In this document: positions 53,083 to 63,237 of the stretch, one piece after another
How the letters are laid out: every line of letters starts with the position of its first letter
Numbering within the stretch: position 1 is the stretch's first letter
NCBI RefSeq assembly: GCF_002907375.1
Contig: NZ_MIYK01000019.1
Span: forward strand, 1-64,000
DNA from: Fructilactobacillus lindneri DSM 20690 = JCM 11027
GTDB lineage: Bacteria > Bacillota > Bacilli > Lactobacillales > Lactobacillaceae
Length of the DNA: 64,000 bases
Reading direction: 5' to 3'
The notes under the pieces: model-generated
Database searches by the model: none
Told to the model about the DNA's origin: nothing
What the model saw: only the letters and a program-made list of their open reading frames with translations
Position numbers and translations under genes: made by a program

Positions 53083-54039
53083 TTAAATCATCACCATTAC
53101 TCCAGTTATTGCAGTGATCAAACCAACTGTCCAAAATACAATATCAATTTTCCACTCACTCCAACCACTCATTTCAAATGAGTGATGAATTGGTGTCATT
53201 TTGAAAATTCTTTTACCTGTCAGTTTAAAAGAACCAACTTGTAACATAACACTTAAAGTTTCAATAACAAAAATCAATCCAATCCATAACAATGAAAATT
53301 CATGATGAAGTAAAATTGAAACAGCTGCTAGTGAGCCTCCAAGTGCTAGAGACCCCATGTCTCCCATAAAAATCTTTGCAGGCTTATGATTAAAACATAA
53401 AAATGCCAACAAGGCTCCTACAACTGCCATACAAAAAATCTGAATCTCATACTGATGTTGATAAAATGCTACTACTGCATAAGCTGCAAATGCAATAATA
53501 CTTAAACCACTAACCAGTCCATCTAAACCATCAGTTAAGTTAACTGCATTAGAAAAACCAGTTAGCCAAAAAACAATAAAAAGAACATAAAAAATACCGA
53601 GATGAACATCTCCAAAATTAAAGAAACAAATTGCCATTGGAAAACCATGTGCCTCATAAACCCAAGCAAAAACCAACGCCCCAAAAACTTGCAAAGCAAA
53701 TTTTTGCCAAGCCTTGAAGCCTTCATTTTGGCGTTTAAATAATTTAATACTATCGTCCCACATCCCAATCAAACCATAAAACAACAGAACAAATAATAAA
53801 ATTATAAGGGTTGATTTTAATTGATTAACCAATAACCCATATGCCAAACAAGTCAAAATAATTGCAACGATAAAAGTTAATCCCCCCATTGTTGGGGTTC
53901 CACTTTTACTTTCATGCCAACTTGGGCCCTCGTCACGTATCATTTGCCCCTCTTTTTTTGCTCTAAAATACTTAATTAATATCGGGGTGAATAAGAACGT
54001 AATCACAAATCCACCAATCAATGGAAACATCCAGTTCAT
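53083..54039 (-). CDS. mraY: MraY, lipid I synthase
   Basis: Integral membrane transferase making lipid I from UDP-MurNAc-pentapeptide and undecaprenyl phosphate. Ten helices; [23 protein letters not shown] and the [11 protein letters not shown] loop mark it. ATG 54039 follows AAAGGA; 318 residues. Confidence 0.96.
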   Translation of the reverse strand: MNWMFPLIGGFVITFLFTPILIKYFRAKKEGQMIRDEGPSWHESKSGTPTMGGLTFIVAIILTCLAYGLLVNQLKSTLIILLFVLLFYGLIGMWDDSIKLFKRQNEGFKAWQKFALQVFGALVFAWVYEAHGFPMAICFFNFGDVHLGIFYVLFIVFWLTGFSNAVNLTDGLDGLVSGLSIIAFAAYAVVAFYQHQYEIQIFCMAVVGALLAFLCFNHKPAKIFMGDMGSLALGGSLAAVSILLHHEFSLLWIGLIFVIETLSVMLQVGSFKLTGKRIFKMTPIHHSFEMSGWSEWKIDIVFWTVGLITAITGVMVMI

Positions 54040-54065
54040 CGTTTTCAATCCTTTCAATCTAAAAT

Positions 54066-56216
54066 TTATTTATTTAGTTCAATATTTAAAGTACTATGTT
54101 CATCAAATTCCTGAGCTGGTTTGATACTTTGATCAGTCACTTTACCATTACCATTAAAGTTAACTTTCACATCTAATAAAGAAGTTAAGTCCTGCACATC
54201 TTCTTTACTCCAACCGTTCATATCTGGCATAGTCATTTTTCCGTCAGTTACCAAGATAGCCCGACTAGCCAAATCTTTAGGAGCATCTGCGCCAGGAGTT
54301 TGCTTTATTACAGTTTGCCCATTTCCAACCGTTACATTTTGAATCTTTTTCTGATTTAACTCATCCTGTGCATCTTTCAAATTTTTACCAACTACATTTG
54401 GTATCTTAACTTGATTTACTTTGTTAGTCGTTTTAGACAATGCTTTTTTCATTACTACATTGAAAATTTGAGCCAAAACTTTAGTTGGCGAATCAGAACC
54501 TAAATGTGGTTGCTTCATAGTCACGTACATAATATATCTTGGATTCTTTGCGGGAACCATTCCTGCTACAGAATAGAGATAACTGTCAGTTCCATTTTCA
54601 TATTGACCATTATCACCAGTAACCTGGGCTGTCCCAGTTTTAGCTGCTACTCGATAACCTTTAATCTTAAAATCTTGACCAATTCCATAACTTTTATAAA
54701 CAAAATCTTCCATATGTTTTCTAACAGCATCAGCGGTAGAAGATTTAATTGGTTGACCAACAATTTTCTTGGGGTAATTTTTAACAACTTTTTTATTTTT
54801 TGAATCAGTAACATTAGAAATAAATCTAGGCTGAATCATTTGTCCATGATTAGCAATTGCTGAAAATCCTTGCAACGTTTGTAATCCAGTCACTTGAATT
54901 CCTTGTCCAAAAGCTGTATCAGCTTGTTCAATTGGACGTTGGAATTGCATACTTCCCGGAGTTTGTCTGTCGATTATCGAAGTATTATTTTTTAATAATT
55001 GAAAACGATTGATATAATCATGCCAGGTTTCAGCTCCCATATTTTGTTCCAAATGAGCCATTGCAACATTACTAGAAAGAGCAAATCCCTTATTAAAAGT
55101 AATATCTCCCCAACCATTCCGATCCCAATCAGGAACTGTCTGATTTCCAATTTTATAAATTCCTGAATGATATTTATCTGAACCATTATAATGACCACTG
55201 TCAATGGAAGCAGCCATCGTAAATATTTTCATTGTTGAACCAGGTTCATAAGTATCTTGAGTCAAAGTATCACGCCATACTCCACCTAAACCTTCTCCGG
55301 TCTCAGGATTAAAGGTAGGACGTTGGGCAGCAGCAACAATTTTCCCAGTTTTAACGTCCATCATCATTGCATTTAAAACTTTGGGATGAACTTTAGCATC
55401 AACTTTATTCATTTGATTCTCAAGTAATAGTTCCAATCCCGGATCAATTGTTGTATGCACGTTATTACCATCAATAGCCTTTTTAACTCGATTTTCCTCA
55501 GATGGTAATTGATACCCAAAATTATCGTGTTGTGTATCTTTAAATCCATTTTTACCAGTTAAAAACTTATTGAAAGATTTTTCAATTCCCATTTCACCCA
55601 CTAGATTAGTCTGTTTGGTTTTTTGATTCATTTCCGAAACTGCTAATCCTACAATGTGTGAGGCAAAAACTCCATTGGGATACAAACGGGCTTGTTGTGG
55701 AATAAATTTAATTCCGGTCAAATGTTGAGCTTGAATTTTTTGTTTTGTAGAAAGGGAAATATTATTCCCAGCATTCCCAAATTCAACTTGAAAAGTTTTT
55801 CGTTTTGGAGTCAGGATTTTTTCTGCTTTGTCTTTAGAGATTGAAAGATTATCAGAAAGTACCTGTGCTGTTTTTTGAGGATTTTGTACGTATTCTGGCT
55901 TTCCTTTTTCATTTTTCTGACTTTTATCAAGAACTGCATATATAGAATATGTATTGGTATCTTCAGCTAACGGATGTCCTTTAGAGTCAAAAATGGAGCC
56001 TCGATGGGCTTTCAAAATACTATTATGACTATATAATTTTTTGGTCCGTTCTACTAAATTAACATTATTAGCTGTTTTAAAAATTGCTTTAAACGAAAAA
56101 GATCCGATAATCGCAAGAAATACAAAGCTAACAAGAATTAATAAAATTCTACCAAAATTCCTCCTAGTTCTTGTAGCTTTTCTTTGATCATCCAGCTGAT
56201 TTTTTTTATTTTTCAT
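54066..56216 (-). CDS. pbpB: PBP2B, division transpeptidase with PASTA repeats
   Basis: Class B penicillin-binding protein of the septum. One N-terminal helix (about residues 23-45), dimerisation domain, transpeptidase with SxxK in EPGSTMKIF (about 325), SSN (about 380) and KTGT (about 525), then two PASTA domains ([20 protein letters not shown] and [15 protein letters not shown]). 716 residues, typical for Lactobacillales. Overlaps ftsL by four bases. Confidence 0.96.
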   Translation of the reverse strand: MKNKKNQLDDQRKATRTRRNFGRILLILVSFVFLAIIGSFSFKAIFKTANNVNLVERTKKLYSHNSILKAHRGSIFDSKGHPLAEDTNTYSIYAVLDKSQKNEKGKPEYVQNPQKTAQVLSDNLSISKDKAEKILTPKRKTFQVEFGNAGNNISLSTKQKIQAQHLTGIKFIPQQARLYPNGVFASHIVGLAVSEMNQKTKQTNLVGEMGIEKSFNKFLTGKNGFKDTQHDNFGYQLPSEENRVKKAIDGNNVHTTIDPGLELLLENQMNKVDAKVHPKVLNAMMMDVKTGKIVAAAQRPTFNPETGEGLGGVWRDTLTQDTYEPGSTMKIFTMAASIDSGHYNGSDKYHSGIYKIGNQTVPDWDRNGWGDITFNKGFALSSNVAMAHLEQNMGAETWHDYINRFQLLKNNTSIIDRQTPGSMQFQRPIEQADTAFGQGIQVTGLQTLQGFSAIANHGQMIQPRFISNVTDSKNKKVVKNYPKKIVGQPIKSSTADAVRKHMEDFVYKSYGIGQDFKIKGYRVAAKTGTAQVTGDNGQYENGTDSYLYSVAGMVPAKNPRYIMYVTMKQPHLGSDSPTKVLAQIFNVVMKKALSKTTNKVNQVKIPNVVGKNLKDAQDELNQKKIQNVTVGNGQTVIKQTPGADAPKDLASRAILVTDGKMTMPDMNGWSKEDVQDLTSLLDVKVNFNGNGKVTDQSIKPAQEFDEHSTLNIELNK

Positions 56217-56599
56217 CGTGTAACGTCCCTTACATTAGTATCTGAAAGAGAAAGTTTGTCTTTCTTAACTATCCGATTAATAGCATTGTTTTCAATTCCA
56301 TCTAGTTCTTGAGTCAAACTCTGATTTTGATTTCTAAATTTACTACTTTGAGTCGATAGAGTTTGAAGAGAACGTTCAGACGCATTCAAAGAATTCTTAA
56401 TAGTTATAATTGATATCATCGTTGCCACAACTAAAACAACCCCAACTACCATTAAAAGTTTCTCAAAACCAGATAAATGTAATGATTTTTGTGCTTCAAT
56501 TTGTTCATCATGTCTAATTGAACGTTGATAAGTCTTTCTAGAATATGTATTTGTTGAAGATTGCTTTCTTGCTAACCCGTCTTGTGCCAAAACATCCAC
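56213..56599 (-). CDS. ftsL: FtsL division protein
   Basis: Small bitopic protein (128 residues) with one helix (about 50-72) and an extracellular leucine-zipper-like coiled coil (LQTLSTQSSKFRNQNQSLTQ). It lies between rsmH and pbpB as in all dcw clusters of the phylum. Confidence 0.9.
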   Translation of the reverse strand: MDVLAQDGLARKQSSTNTYSRKTYQRSIRHDEQIEAQKSLHLSGFEKLLMVVGVVLVVATMISIITIKNSLNASERSLQTLSTQSSKFRNQNQSLTQELDGIENNAINRIVKKDKLSLSDTNVRDVTR

Positions 56600-56602
56600 C
56601 TC

Positions 56603-57547
56603 TTATTTTATTTTTTCGATAATTCTTAATTTTGCACTATGTGATCGACGATTTTTTGTTTGTTCTTCTTCACTGGGTAAAATGGGCTTCTTTTGAATCA
56701 TTTTAAAATGAGGTTGCATTTCATCAGGAATTACAGGAATATTAGGTGGTAAATTTTCAATAGTTGTTTTTTCTTTAAACATTCGTTTCACTAAACGATC
56801 TTCTAAGGATTGAAAAGTAATTACACTAATACGACCATTCACATTTAATAATTCAAGTGCTTGCTCCAATGACTTTTCTAATGCGCCCAATTCATCATTA
56901 ACTGCAATTCGAATTGCTTGAAAAACTTTTTTTGCAGGATTGCCACCGTGACGACGAGCTGCTGCCGGAATAGCTTCTTTAACTATGTCGGCTAATTGGG
57001 TAGTTGTATTAATCGGCTGTTTAACACGAATTTTCTCAATGCTTCTTGCAATTGGCTTAGCAAATTTTTCTTCACCATAACGAAAGAAAATTCTAATTAA
57101 CTGTTCGTAGGACCAATTATTTACTATCTCCCAAGCATCTAACGATTGTCTTTGATCCATTCGCATATCAAGACGTGCATCTTTTTGATAACTAAAACCA
57201 CGATCAGCTACATCAAATTGTGGTGACGAAACTCCTAAATCGTAAACAATCCCATCAACTCCATGAACTCCATAATCATTTAAATCAGTTTTCAAATTAC
57301 GAAAATTATCATGAATAAAAGTTAATTCATTATTGGCAAGATATTTTTGTAAATGTTGTTGATTATAATCAATAGCCGTTTCATCCTGATCAAAAGCATA
57401 TAGATGACCTTCGTTTAGTTCAGAAAGAATTAATGTGCTATGTCCTCCACCGCCTAAGGTACAATCAACATAAGTACCATTGGCTTTCACATTCAGACCC
57501 GCTACTGCTTCTTTTAATAAAACAGTCTCATGCTTAAATTCAGTCAT
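56603..57547 (-). CDS. rsmH: 16S rRNA (cytosine1402-N4)-methyltransferase
   Basis: Methylates C1402 of 16S r[16 protein letters not shown], the AdoMet site [12 protein letters not shown] (about 27-38), [11 protein letters not shown] and the [10 protein letters not shown] block are intact. 314 residues; formerly mraW. Confidence 0.97.
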   Translation of the reverse strand: MTEFKHETVLLKEAVAGLNVKANGTYVDCTLGGGGHSTLILSELNEGHLYAFDQDETAIDYNQQHLQKYLANNELTFIHDNFRNLKTDLNDYGVHGVDGIVYDLGVSSPQFDVADRGFSYQKDARLDMRMDQRQSLDAWEIVNNWSYEQLIRIFFRYGEEKFAKPIARSIEKIRVKQPINTTTQLADIVKEAIPAAARRHGGNPAKKVFQAIRIAVNDELGALEKSLEQALELLNVNGRISVITFQSLEDRLVKRMFKEKTTIENLPPNIPVIPDEMQPHFKMIQKKPILPSEEEQTKNRRSHSAKLRIIEKIK

Positions 57548-57566
57548 CTATATTTTTTCCTTTCAA

Positions 57567-57992
57567 TCAAAAGTCTAATAAATTTTCTGCAATATCATTA
57601 AAATCATCTTGAGCTTGATCATTGTAATCATCCCATTTTTTTGCATCCCAAATCTCAAATCGCTTCGAAACACCAGTTAACACACAATTTTTAGTTAGTT
57701 TGGCATACTTAATTAAAGGATCAGGCAGATTAATTCTCCCTTGTTTATCAATCTCACATTCCGTAGCGGCAGAAAAAAACAAGCGAGCAAAAGTTCGGGC
57801 ATCACGTTTATTAAAAGGAAGTTTATTCACTTCATCTTGAACTTTTTGCCATTCGGATTCAGTGTAACCAAACAAGCAACCATCAAGACCTCTCGTAACG
57901 ATAAACCGATTGCCTAGTTGCTCTCGAAATTTTGCAGGAATGATAAGCCTGCCTTTTGAGTCAATATTATGACGGTACTCACCCATAAACAT
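57567..57992 (-). CDS. mraZ: MraZ, dcw-cluster transcriptional regulator
   Basis: SpoVT/AbrB-type DNA-binding protein with two repeated domains (FMGEYRHNIDSKGRLIIPAK and ATECEIDKQGRINLPDPL), 141 residues. It acts on its own promoter; matching GTGG repeats lie directly upstream. First gene of the dcw operon. Confidence 0.95.
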   Translation of the reverse strand: MFMGEYRHNIDSKGRLIIPAKFREQLGNRFIVTRGLDGCLFGYTESEWQKVQDEVNKLPFNKRDARTFARLFFSAATECEIDKQGRINLPDPLIKYAKLTKNCVLTGVSKRFEIWDAKKWDDYNDQAQDDFNDIAENLLDF

Positions 57993-58023
57993 AGCTAATC
58001 ATCCCTTTCCCTAAACATAGTTT

Positions 58024-58074
58024 AGTCTACCACAAACTACCACTTTCAACCACTTAAACACTAAAATTCACCAC
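58024..58074 (-). promoter_or_regulatory. mraZ promoter with GTGG repeats (MraZ operator)
   Basis: On the minus strand GTGG occurs at 58030-58033, 58040-58043 and 58050-58053, exactly ten bases apart, and again at 58071-58074. The extended -10 TGGTAGACT (58024-58032) overlaps the first and the weak -35 (58047-58052) the third. MraZ is known to bind short direct repeats upstream of its own gene, so autoregulation is a firm inference. Confidence 0.7.
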
Positions 58075-58082
58075 AAAAAAAT

Positions 58083-58121
58083 AAAGCCATTTGAGAAAGT
58101 AATCTCAAATGGCTTTATCAC
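58083..58121 (-). terminator. Terminator after the DUF3397 gene
   Basis: AAAGCCATTTGAGA and TCTCAAATGGCTTT make a 14-bp stem with a six-base loop and T-rich tail. Confidence 0.85.
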
Positions 58122-58513
58122 AGTTTTATAATAATTTCATAACCAAAACAAATTAAATAAAAAAATAACCAATATAAATCAGCAAAACGCCAAAATGCAA
58201 TCATAAATTGTTTAATGATAACTTCACCATTATGAATTAATAAATAAATAATCCAAATGATTCCAATCAACATCCAGCCACAAATAAAAATTGGCAAAAA
58301 AGTTGTCCCATGGCTATTCATGGTGATTTGATGAATAGCAATAATTGCAAAAATAGGAAAGAAATCAATTATTTTTATTTTTTTAAAAAATTTAAATTTA
58401 GTAATTCTATTAAACAAACTAAATAAAAACATTACAATTATTAAAGTAACAAAAGGAATTAACTGAATTTCAAATAACGCCTCAATTGTTTGTGGATATG
58501 AAACTACCTGCAT
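58118..58513 (-). CDS. DUF3397 membrane protein
   Basis: A 131-residue protein with four transmembrane helices, of the DUF3397 group found upstream of mraZ in lactobacilli. FVTLIIVMFLFSLFNR and FMIAFWRFADLYWLFFY are the first and last hydrophobic blocks. Function unknown. AGGAAGGAAG lies ahead of the start. Confidence 0.75.
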   Translation of the reverse strand: MQVVSYPQTIEALFEIQLIPFVTLIIVMFLFSLFNRITKFKFFKKIKIIDFFPIFAIIAIHQITMNSHGTTFLPIFICGWMLIGIIWIIYLLIHNGEVIIKQFMIAFWRFADLYWLFFYLICFGYEIIIKL

Positions 58514-58606
58514 ATTTTAATTTCTTCCTTCCTTATTTGATGTGATTTGCATTGTTTTCGTCACACAGTTAAACTTATTATTATTATATTGAAAGTGGTG
58601 TTTAAA

Positions 58607-58726
58607 TTGACAAAATGGAAAGATAAATCAACTTTTCAAAAAATTTTATACGTTTTTGTATGGATTATGATTATTGTAACAATTGGCGGAGTTGTTTTAG
58701 GTTCTGCTGCAGCTTTAATGGAATAA
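58607..58726 (+). CDS. DUF4044 small membrane protein (39 residues)
   Basis: A single-helix protein: basic start TKWKDKSTFQKIL, then a helix VFVWIMIIVTIGGVVLGSA. This matches the DUF4044 family, tiny proteins of lactic bacteria in the same place near mraZ. The TTG start follows GGTG. Opposite strand to its neighbours. Function unknown. Confidence 0.65.
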   Translation: MTKWKDKSTFQKILYVFVWIMIIVTIGGVVLGSAAALME

Positions 58727-58730
58727 TAAA

Positions 58731-58768
58731 AATAATGACCTGAAGAAAATTTCTTCAGGTCATTATTT
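58731..58768. terminator. Bidirectional terminator between DUF4044 gene and ftsK
   Basis: AATAATGACCTGAAGAAA and its complement form an 18-bp stem flanked by A and T runs. Confidence 0.9.
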
Positions 58769-61084
58769 TTATGAATCAACCGAAGAATCTTCTTGTTTAT
58801 AAACAGTTCTAGGAGTGCTCCCACGTTGGGGACCAACATAACCTCTTTGTTCCATATCATCAATGATTCTAGCAGCTCGGTTATACCCAATTCGAAAACG
58901 ACGTTGTAACATCGAAGTACTTGCCTTATGTTCCTTAACTACAAAATCCAATGCTTCATCAAATAACTCGTCCTTCTCTTCATCTTTTTCATCTTGGGTT
59001 ATTTCTTCATCACTGATTATCATATTTTCATCATAATCAGGATCGCCTTCTTGCTTAACAAAGTCAACAACACTTTCAACATCCTGATCAGAAATAAATG
59101 ATCCTTGAATTCGCAACGGTTTATTAAGATCAATTGGTTCATACAACATGTCACCGCGACCAAGTAATTTTTCAGCTCCATTAGCATCCAAAATAGTTCT
59201 TGAATCTGTTCCACTCGAAACTGCAAATGCAATTCTGGACGGTACATTGGCTTTAATTAATCCCGTAATAACATCAACAGAAGGTCGTTGGGTAGCTAAA
59301 ATCATATGAACACCAGCTGCTCTTCCCATTTGCGCTAATCGAATGATGGCACTTTCTACCTCATTTGAAACGGTCATCATCAAATCTGCCAGTTCATCAA
59401 CAACTACTACAATGTATGGCAAAGTTGGTAGATCAGTCCCCTCTTCTGAATTTTTATGTTTAATAAATTCATTATAAGTACTAATTTTTCTTTGACCGGC
59501 TTTTGCAAATAGCTCATATCTTTTTTCCATTTCAGCAACTACTTTCCCCAAAGCTCGAGTTGCTTTTTTTGGTTCTGAGACAACCGGAGACAAAAGATGC
59601 GGAATCCCATTATAAACTCCTAATTCAACCTTTTTAGGATCAATCAACATCATTTTAACTTGATCTGGAGTTGCTTTTAACAAAATGCTAGTCAAAATCC
59701 CATTAATTGCAACTGATTTTCCGCTCCCTGTCGATCCAGCAATTAGTAAATGAGGCATTTTCGTTAAATCACAAGAAATCACGTTCCCATTTACATCTTT
59801 TCCAAGTGGAACACTAAGTACATCATCTCGTGTTTTTTTAGATTGAGTTTCAAAGACATCACGAAAAGATACCATTGATACTTCTTTATTGGGTACTTCA
59901 ATTCCAATTAAAGATTTACCAGGTATGGGAGCTTCAATTCGAATATCTTTTGCAGCCAATGCCAACGCTAGATCATCACTTAAATTTACAATTTTGCTAA
60001 CTTTAACCCCGATAGCTGGATGTAGTTCATATTCAGTTACTGAAGGACCAAGACTTACATTTTTAACCTCGGCGTCTACTCCAAAACTCTTTAAAGTTTT
60101 TTGTAAAATTTGAGTGTTTTTATCAATCGCATGGTATTCAGTAGTTTGATCAGTTGGTGGAATTTTAGCTAATAAGTTAATAGATGGTAATTGATAGTCA
60201 CCATTAGAAGTTTTAACCGGTGAAGTGTTAAAAATTTGTTCGTCAGTTGTTTGATTATTAATAGCCATTCTAATGTTTGGTTTTTCATTGACCTTAACAT
60301 CTTTGGATTGTTCGATAGTTTCAGAAGGCTGCTCTATTTCATCTTGTTGAAGTGATCCTTTATGCTTAACTATTTCAGATTCAATAATAGTTGGCTTTTT
60401 TATCGATTTTCGTTGTAAAATACGACGATTATGGGCTGCTTTAACGGTTCCAAACCATTTTTTTATCCAGTTAAAACCATTTCTAGTAATTTTAATCACA
60501 GGAACATTAAAGAAAATTAATAAACCACCCAACATTAACAAAATTGCTAAAATATCAGTTCCAATTAAAGAAATCAATTTTGAAAAAATGGTTAGCAAAC
60601 CAGCTCCAATCATTCCACCACCAACGTTGGCAGTAGTTGATCCTTTCACAAAATCATTCATCAAAGTTTTCCAAGTAGTCCCCCAATATTGAAAATGCTG
60701 ATCTAAAGCATTAAACATCGAAAGAGAAGCAAAAATCAAATATCCGGTAAAACTTACCCCAGTCCCAACTAAAAAACGATCTTTAACTTTGGGAAGTGGA
60801 TGTTCTATTAATAAAAAAATGCCCCAAATTCCAAATAAAGCTAATAAAACTTGATATGAATTTCCAACTAAGATTCGGAATAGATTAGCAAAAAATGTGC
60901 CAATAATCCCCAAACTAAAAAAACCCAACAGAGAAATTATCATTACTAATAACCCTAAAATATTGATTTTTCTTTCCAAACAAAACTGTAAAAATCGTTT
61001 ACTAAATGTATTTTTTACATTTTTTTTTCGTTTAGTTGGTCGTTTTTTGGTAATTTTCTTTCTAGTTGTCTTTCTTGTAGTCAA
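58769..61084 (-). CDS. ftsK: FtsK/SpoIIIE DNA translocase
   Basis: Septal DNA pump for chromosome segregation. A very basic N-terminus (residues 1-30), four transmembrane helices (about 40-200), a linker, and the motor with Walker [11 protein letters not shown] (about 447-456), [12 protein letters not shown], and the C-terminal gamma winged helix ([18 protein letters not shown]). 771 residues. Confidence 0.96.
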   Translation of the reverse strand: MTTRKTTRKKITKKRPTKRKKNVKNTFSKRFLQFCLERKINILGLLVMIISLLGFFSLGIIGTFFANLFRILVGNSYQVLLALFGIWGIFLLIEHPLPKVKDRFLVGTGVSFTGYLIFASLSMFNALDQHFQYWGTTWKTLMNDFVKGSTTANVGGGMIGAGLLTIFSKLISLIGTDILAILLMLGGLLIFFNVPVIKITRNGFNWIKKWFGTVKAAHNRRILQRKSIKKPTIIESEIVKHKGSLQQDEIEQPSETIEQSKDVKVNEKPNIRMAINNQTTDEQIFNTSPVKTSNGDYQLPSINLLAKIPPTDQTTEYHAIDKNTQILQKTLKSFGVDAEVKNVSLGPSVTEYELHPAIGVKVSKIVNLSDDLALALAAKDIRIEAPIPGKSLIGIEVPNKEVSMVSFRDVFETQSKKTRDDVLSVPLGKDVNGNVISCDLTKMPHLLIAGSTGSGKSVAINGILTSILLKATPDQVKMMLIDPKKVELGVYNGIPHLLSPVVSEPKKATRALGKVVAEMEKRYELFAKAGQRKISTYNEFIKHKNSEEGTDLPTLPYIVVVVDELADLMMTVSNEVESAIIRLAQMGRAAGVHMILATQRPSVDVITGLIKANVPSRIAFAVSSGTDSRTILDANGAEKLLGRGDMLYEPIDLNKPLRIQGSFISDQDVESVVDFVKQEGDPDYDENMIISDEEITQDEKDEEKDELFDEALDFVVKEHKASTSMLQRRFRIGYNRAARIIDDMEQRGYVGPQRGSTPRTVYKQEDSSVDS

Positions 61085-61099
61085 AAAAACACCTCACTC

Positions 61100-61624
61100 T
61101 TATTTTTTAAAATCTTTTAATTTATCATGTTGATAGTTATGAATCTTAGCTAGTCCATTAAATTGTTGCTGTCGTAATGCTTCATATATTACGATGGCAC
61201 AAGTATTTGATAAATTTAAAGCACGAATATGTGAATCGTCTTGTGGGATTCTAACTGCCTGTTCAGCATATTTTTGTTCAAATTTTTCTGGTAATCCAGT
61301 AGTTTCCTTCCCAAAAACAAAGTAATAGTCTTGATTAGGATTACTGTAATCATGATCTGTATAGGTATACTTTCCAAACTTAGAGACTAAAAACATTTGT
61401 TGCTGGTTTGGAACCGTTTTTAAAAAAGCAGGCAAATTGTCATGATAATTTATTTGAACTTTATCCCAATAATCCAATCCTGCTCGTTTCAAGTGTTTAT
61501 CATCAACGGAAAATCCGAGCGGCTTAATTAAATCTAGAACAGTGTCAGTTCCAGCACATGTTCTAGCAATATTACCAGTATTAGCCGGCATTAAAGGTTC
61601 AAATAACACAATATGATTAGTCAT
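61100..61624 (-). CDS. trmL: tRNA (cytidine/uridine 34-2'-O)-methyltransferase
   Basis: SPOUT methyltransferase (174 residues) that methylates the wobble ribose of tRNA-Leu. NTGNIARTCAGTDTVLDLIKP, FGKETTGLP and IRALNLSNTCAIVIYEALR are the three conserved motifs, the last two forming the trefoil knot. Confidence 0.95.
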   Translation of the reverse strand: MTNHIVLFEPLMPANTGNIARTCAGTDTVLDLIKPLGFSVDDKHLKRAGLDYWDKVQINYHDNLPAFLKTVPNQQQMFLVSKFGKYTYTDHDYSNPNQDYYFVFGKETTGLPEKFEQKYAEQAVRIPQDDSHIRALNLSNTCAIVIYEALRQQQFNGLAKIHNYQHDKLKDFKK

Positions 61625-61639
61625 GAAATCGCTCCAAAT

Positions 61640-61680
61640 CTCTAAATTTTAGTTTCCAATGCTTTATTATACCACGTCAT
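61640..61680 (-). promoter_or_regulatory. Extended -10 promoter of trmL
   Basis: TGGTATAAT on the minus strand (about 61665-61673) around 45 bases before the trmL start; a divergent TATAAT for the cutC gene lies at about 61728. Confidence 0.45.
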
Positions 61681-61755
61681 TAAATTTTTCATTTCTTGAA
61701 TTAATATTTTTTTGCGAAAAAACAAGGTATAATTAGAAATAAGGAGATGAAATAA

Positions 61756-62335
61756 ATGTCGTTTATTGAACCATTAATTGATTGTTTTAGTGCTCTCCCT
61801 TCAGCAGCTGGAACAACTAAAATGCGAGTTGCAATTGCAAATAATAAAATGACACCAAGTCGTGGTTTAATTGCTGAAGCAACCAAGTATGTGCATGAAA
61901 AACAAAAAAGTTTGGATGTGTGGATCAATGCCAATCAAGACACTAGCGTTTTTAATGATTCTGAAATTAAAATTATGGAAGATGATTTATTTCAATGCCA
62001 AGAATTAGGTGTAGACGGGGTCTTAATTGGAGCCACTACAAAGGATCATCAAATTGATAAAGAAGCAATGCAAATCTTAATTGGTGCTTCAGCTGGAATG
62101 GAAATTTTTTTCACCAGCTTTTGATGAAATTAACGAAATAAATTGGGATCAAAATATTCAGTGGTTAATTGATAATCATTTTACTGGGATTATAACTTAT
62201 AAAAACTTTGAAAAGTTACAAAGTAAATTATCTAAAGACCCCACTTTGCAAGTAATTCCGATTACATTTAATCAAGATGAATTAGTTGAAATAGAGGATA
62301 AATATCAACCACTAAATATTATCAATAAAAAATAA
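61756..62335 (+). pseudogene. cutC: CutC family protein, frameshifted at a T7 run
   Basis: CutC is a TIM-barrel protein linked with copper tolerance. Frame 1 gives MSFIEPLIDCFSALPSAAG and LGVDGVLIGATTKDHQIDK, CutC-like, up to GMEIF and then a stop at 62124. After a run of seven T at 62105-62111, frame 2 continues SPAFDEINEINWDQNIQWL and further barrel sequence to TAA 62335. With six T the two parts join to one protein of about 192 residues. AAGGAGATG precedes the ATG, so the start is sound. Mutation, slippage or a read error are all possible. Confidence 0.65.
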
Positions 62336-62359
62336 TCTGACAAAATGTCAGATTATTTT
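62333..62359. terminator. Terminator between cutC and the pseudouridine synthase gene
   Basis: AATCTGACA and TGTCAGATT form a nine-base-pair stem with an AAA loop, T-run on the plus strand; located between convergent genes. Confidence 0.8.
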
Positions 62360-63237
62360 TTTTGCAATTCATTAAAATAAATAGGAATGGGTGCCGTAAC
62401 TTTAATTGTTTTTTCATCAAGTGGATCATAAAACTCTAACTCATAACAATGTAATGCTTGATGATCTAATAGTTTATTAGTCGGATTGTAAAGCCAATCC
62501 CCTAGTAAAGGATGTCCAATAGCCGCAAAATGAACTCTAATCTGATGGGTCCGACCAGTATGAAGTTGCACTTTAACAATTGAATAATCATTACCAGCCT
62601 GTTGAGTCCAAAACTCAGTTCGAGAATACTTACCATCAGTAGTAACACTTCGCTCAATAAAAGAATCAGGCTTGCGTCCTAAAGGTAAAATAATATTTGC
62701 ATGGTCAATGTTCAATTTACCTTGAACGCCAGCAATATAATATTTTTTCACTTCATGCTGCTTTAAAGCTTTATCCATCACAGAATGCGCTAAACTGTTT
62801 TTGGCAAATACTACAGGCCCACTGGTTCCTCGATCCAAACGATTTACGGCATGAATTGTTTTATTAGAAAAATTATTGCGCAAATAATATCCTAAAACTC
62901 GATTTACTAATGTATCATTAGGATAAATTCTAGAAGGAACAGTGGCTACTTTGACAGCTTTATTGATAATCAGATAATTGTCATTTTCAAACAAGATTTC
63001 AAATGGTAAATTAGAAACATTTAAAAACTCATTTTGAGTCTCTGGTGGTAACTTTATTTTAACCATGTCTCTGGGATTTAACATGTAGTTAGTATATTGT
63101 TCTACATTATTAACTAACGTACTTCCACCATGATATTTAATCCGTTTCAATAAAGAACGAGTCACACATTTATTTAATAAAAAAGTTCTTAATTTAAGAG
63201 GCGAATCGTTTTTATTTTCCCAAACAAATTCAGTCAT
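62353..63237 (-). CDS. RluA/RluD-family pseudouridine synthase
   Basis: Modifies uridines in 23S rRNA or tRNA. The catalytic Asp is in [16 protein letters not shown] (about 133); [10 protein letters not shown] and [19 protein letters not shown] complete the family motifs. An N-terminal S4-like region is present. 294 residues; overlaps nadK by eight bases, an order widespread in Firmicutes (YjbO position). Confidence 0.93.
   Translation of the reverse strand: MTEFVWENKNDSPLKLRTFLLNKCVTRSLLKRIKYHGGSTLVNNVEQYTNYMLNPRDMVKIKLPPETQNEFLNVSNLPFEILFENDNYLIINKAVKVATVPSRIYPNDTLVNRVLGYYLRNNFSNKTIHAVNRLDRGTSGPVVFAKNSLAHSVMDKALKQHEVKKYYIAGVQGKLNIDHANIILPLGRKPDSFIERSVTTDGKYSRTEFWTQQAGNDYSIVKVQLHTGRTHQIRVHFAAIGHPLLGDWLYNPTNKLLDHQALHCYELEFYDPLDEKTIKVTAPIPIYFNELQKK

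Noticed and set aside
58600-58730. Noise ORF of 39 codons on the plus strand
   Set aside because: Considered noise at first, but sequence and location match DUF4044, so it was kept as a gene.
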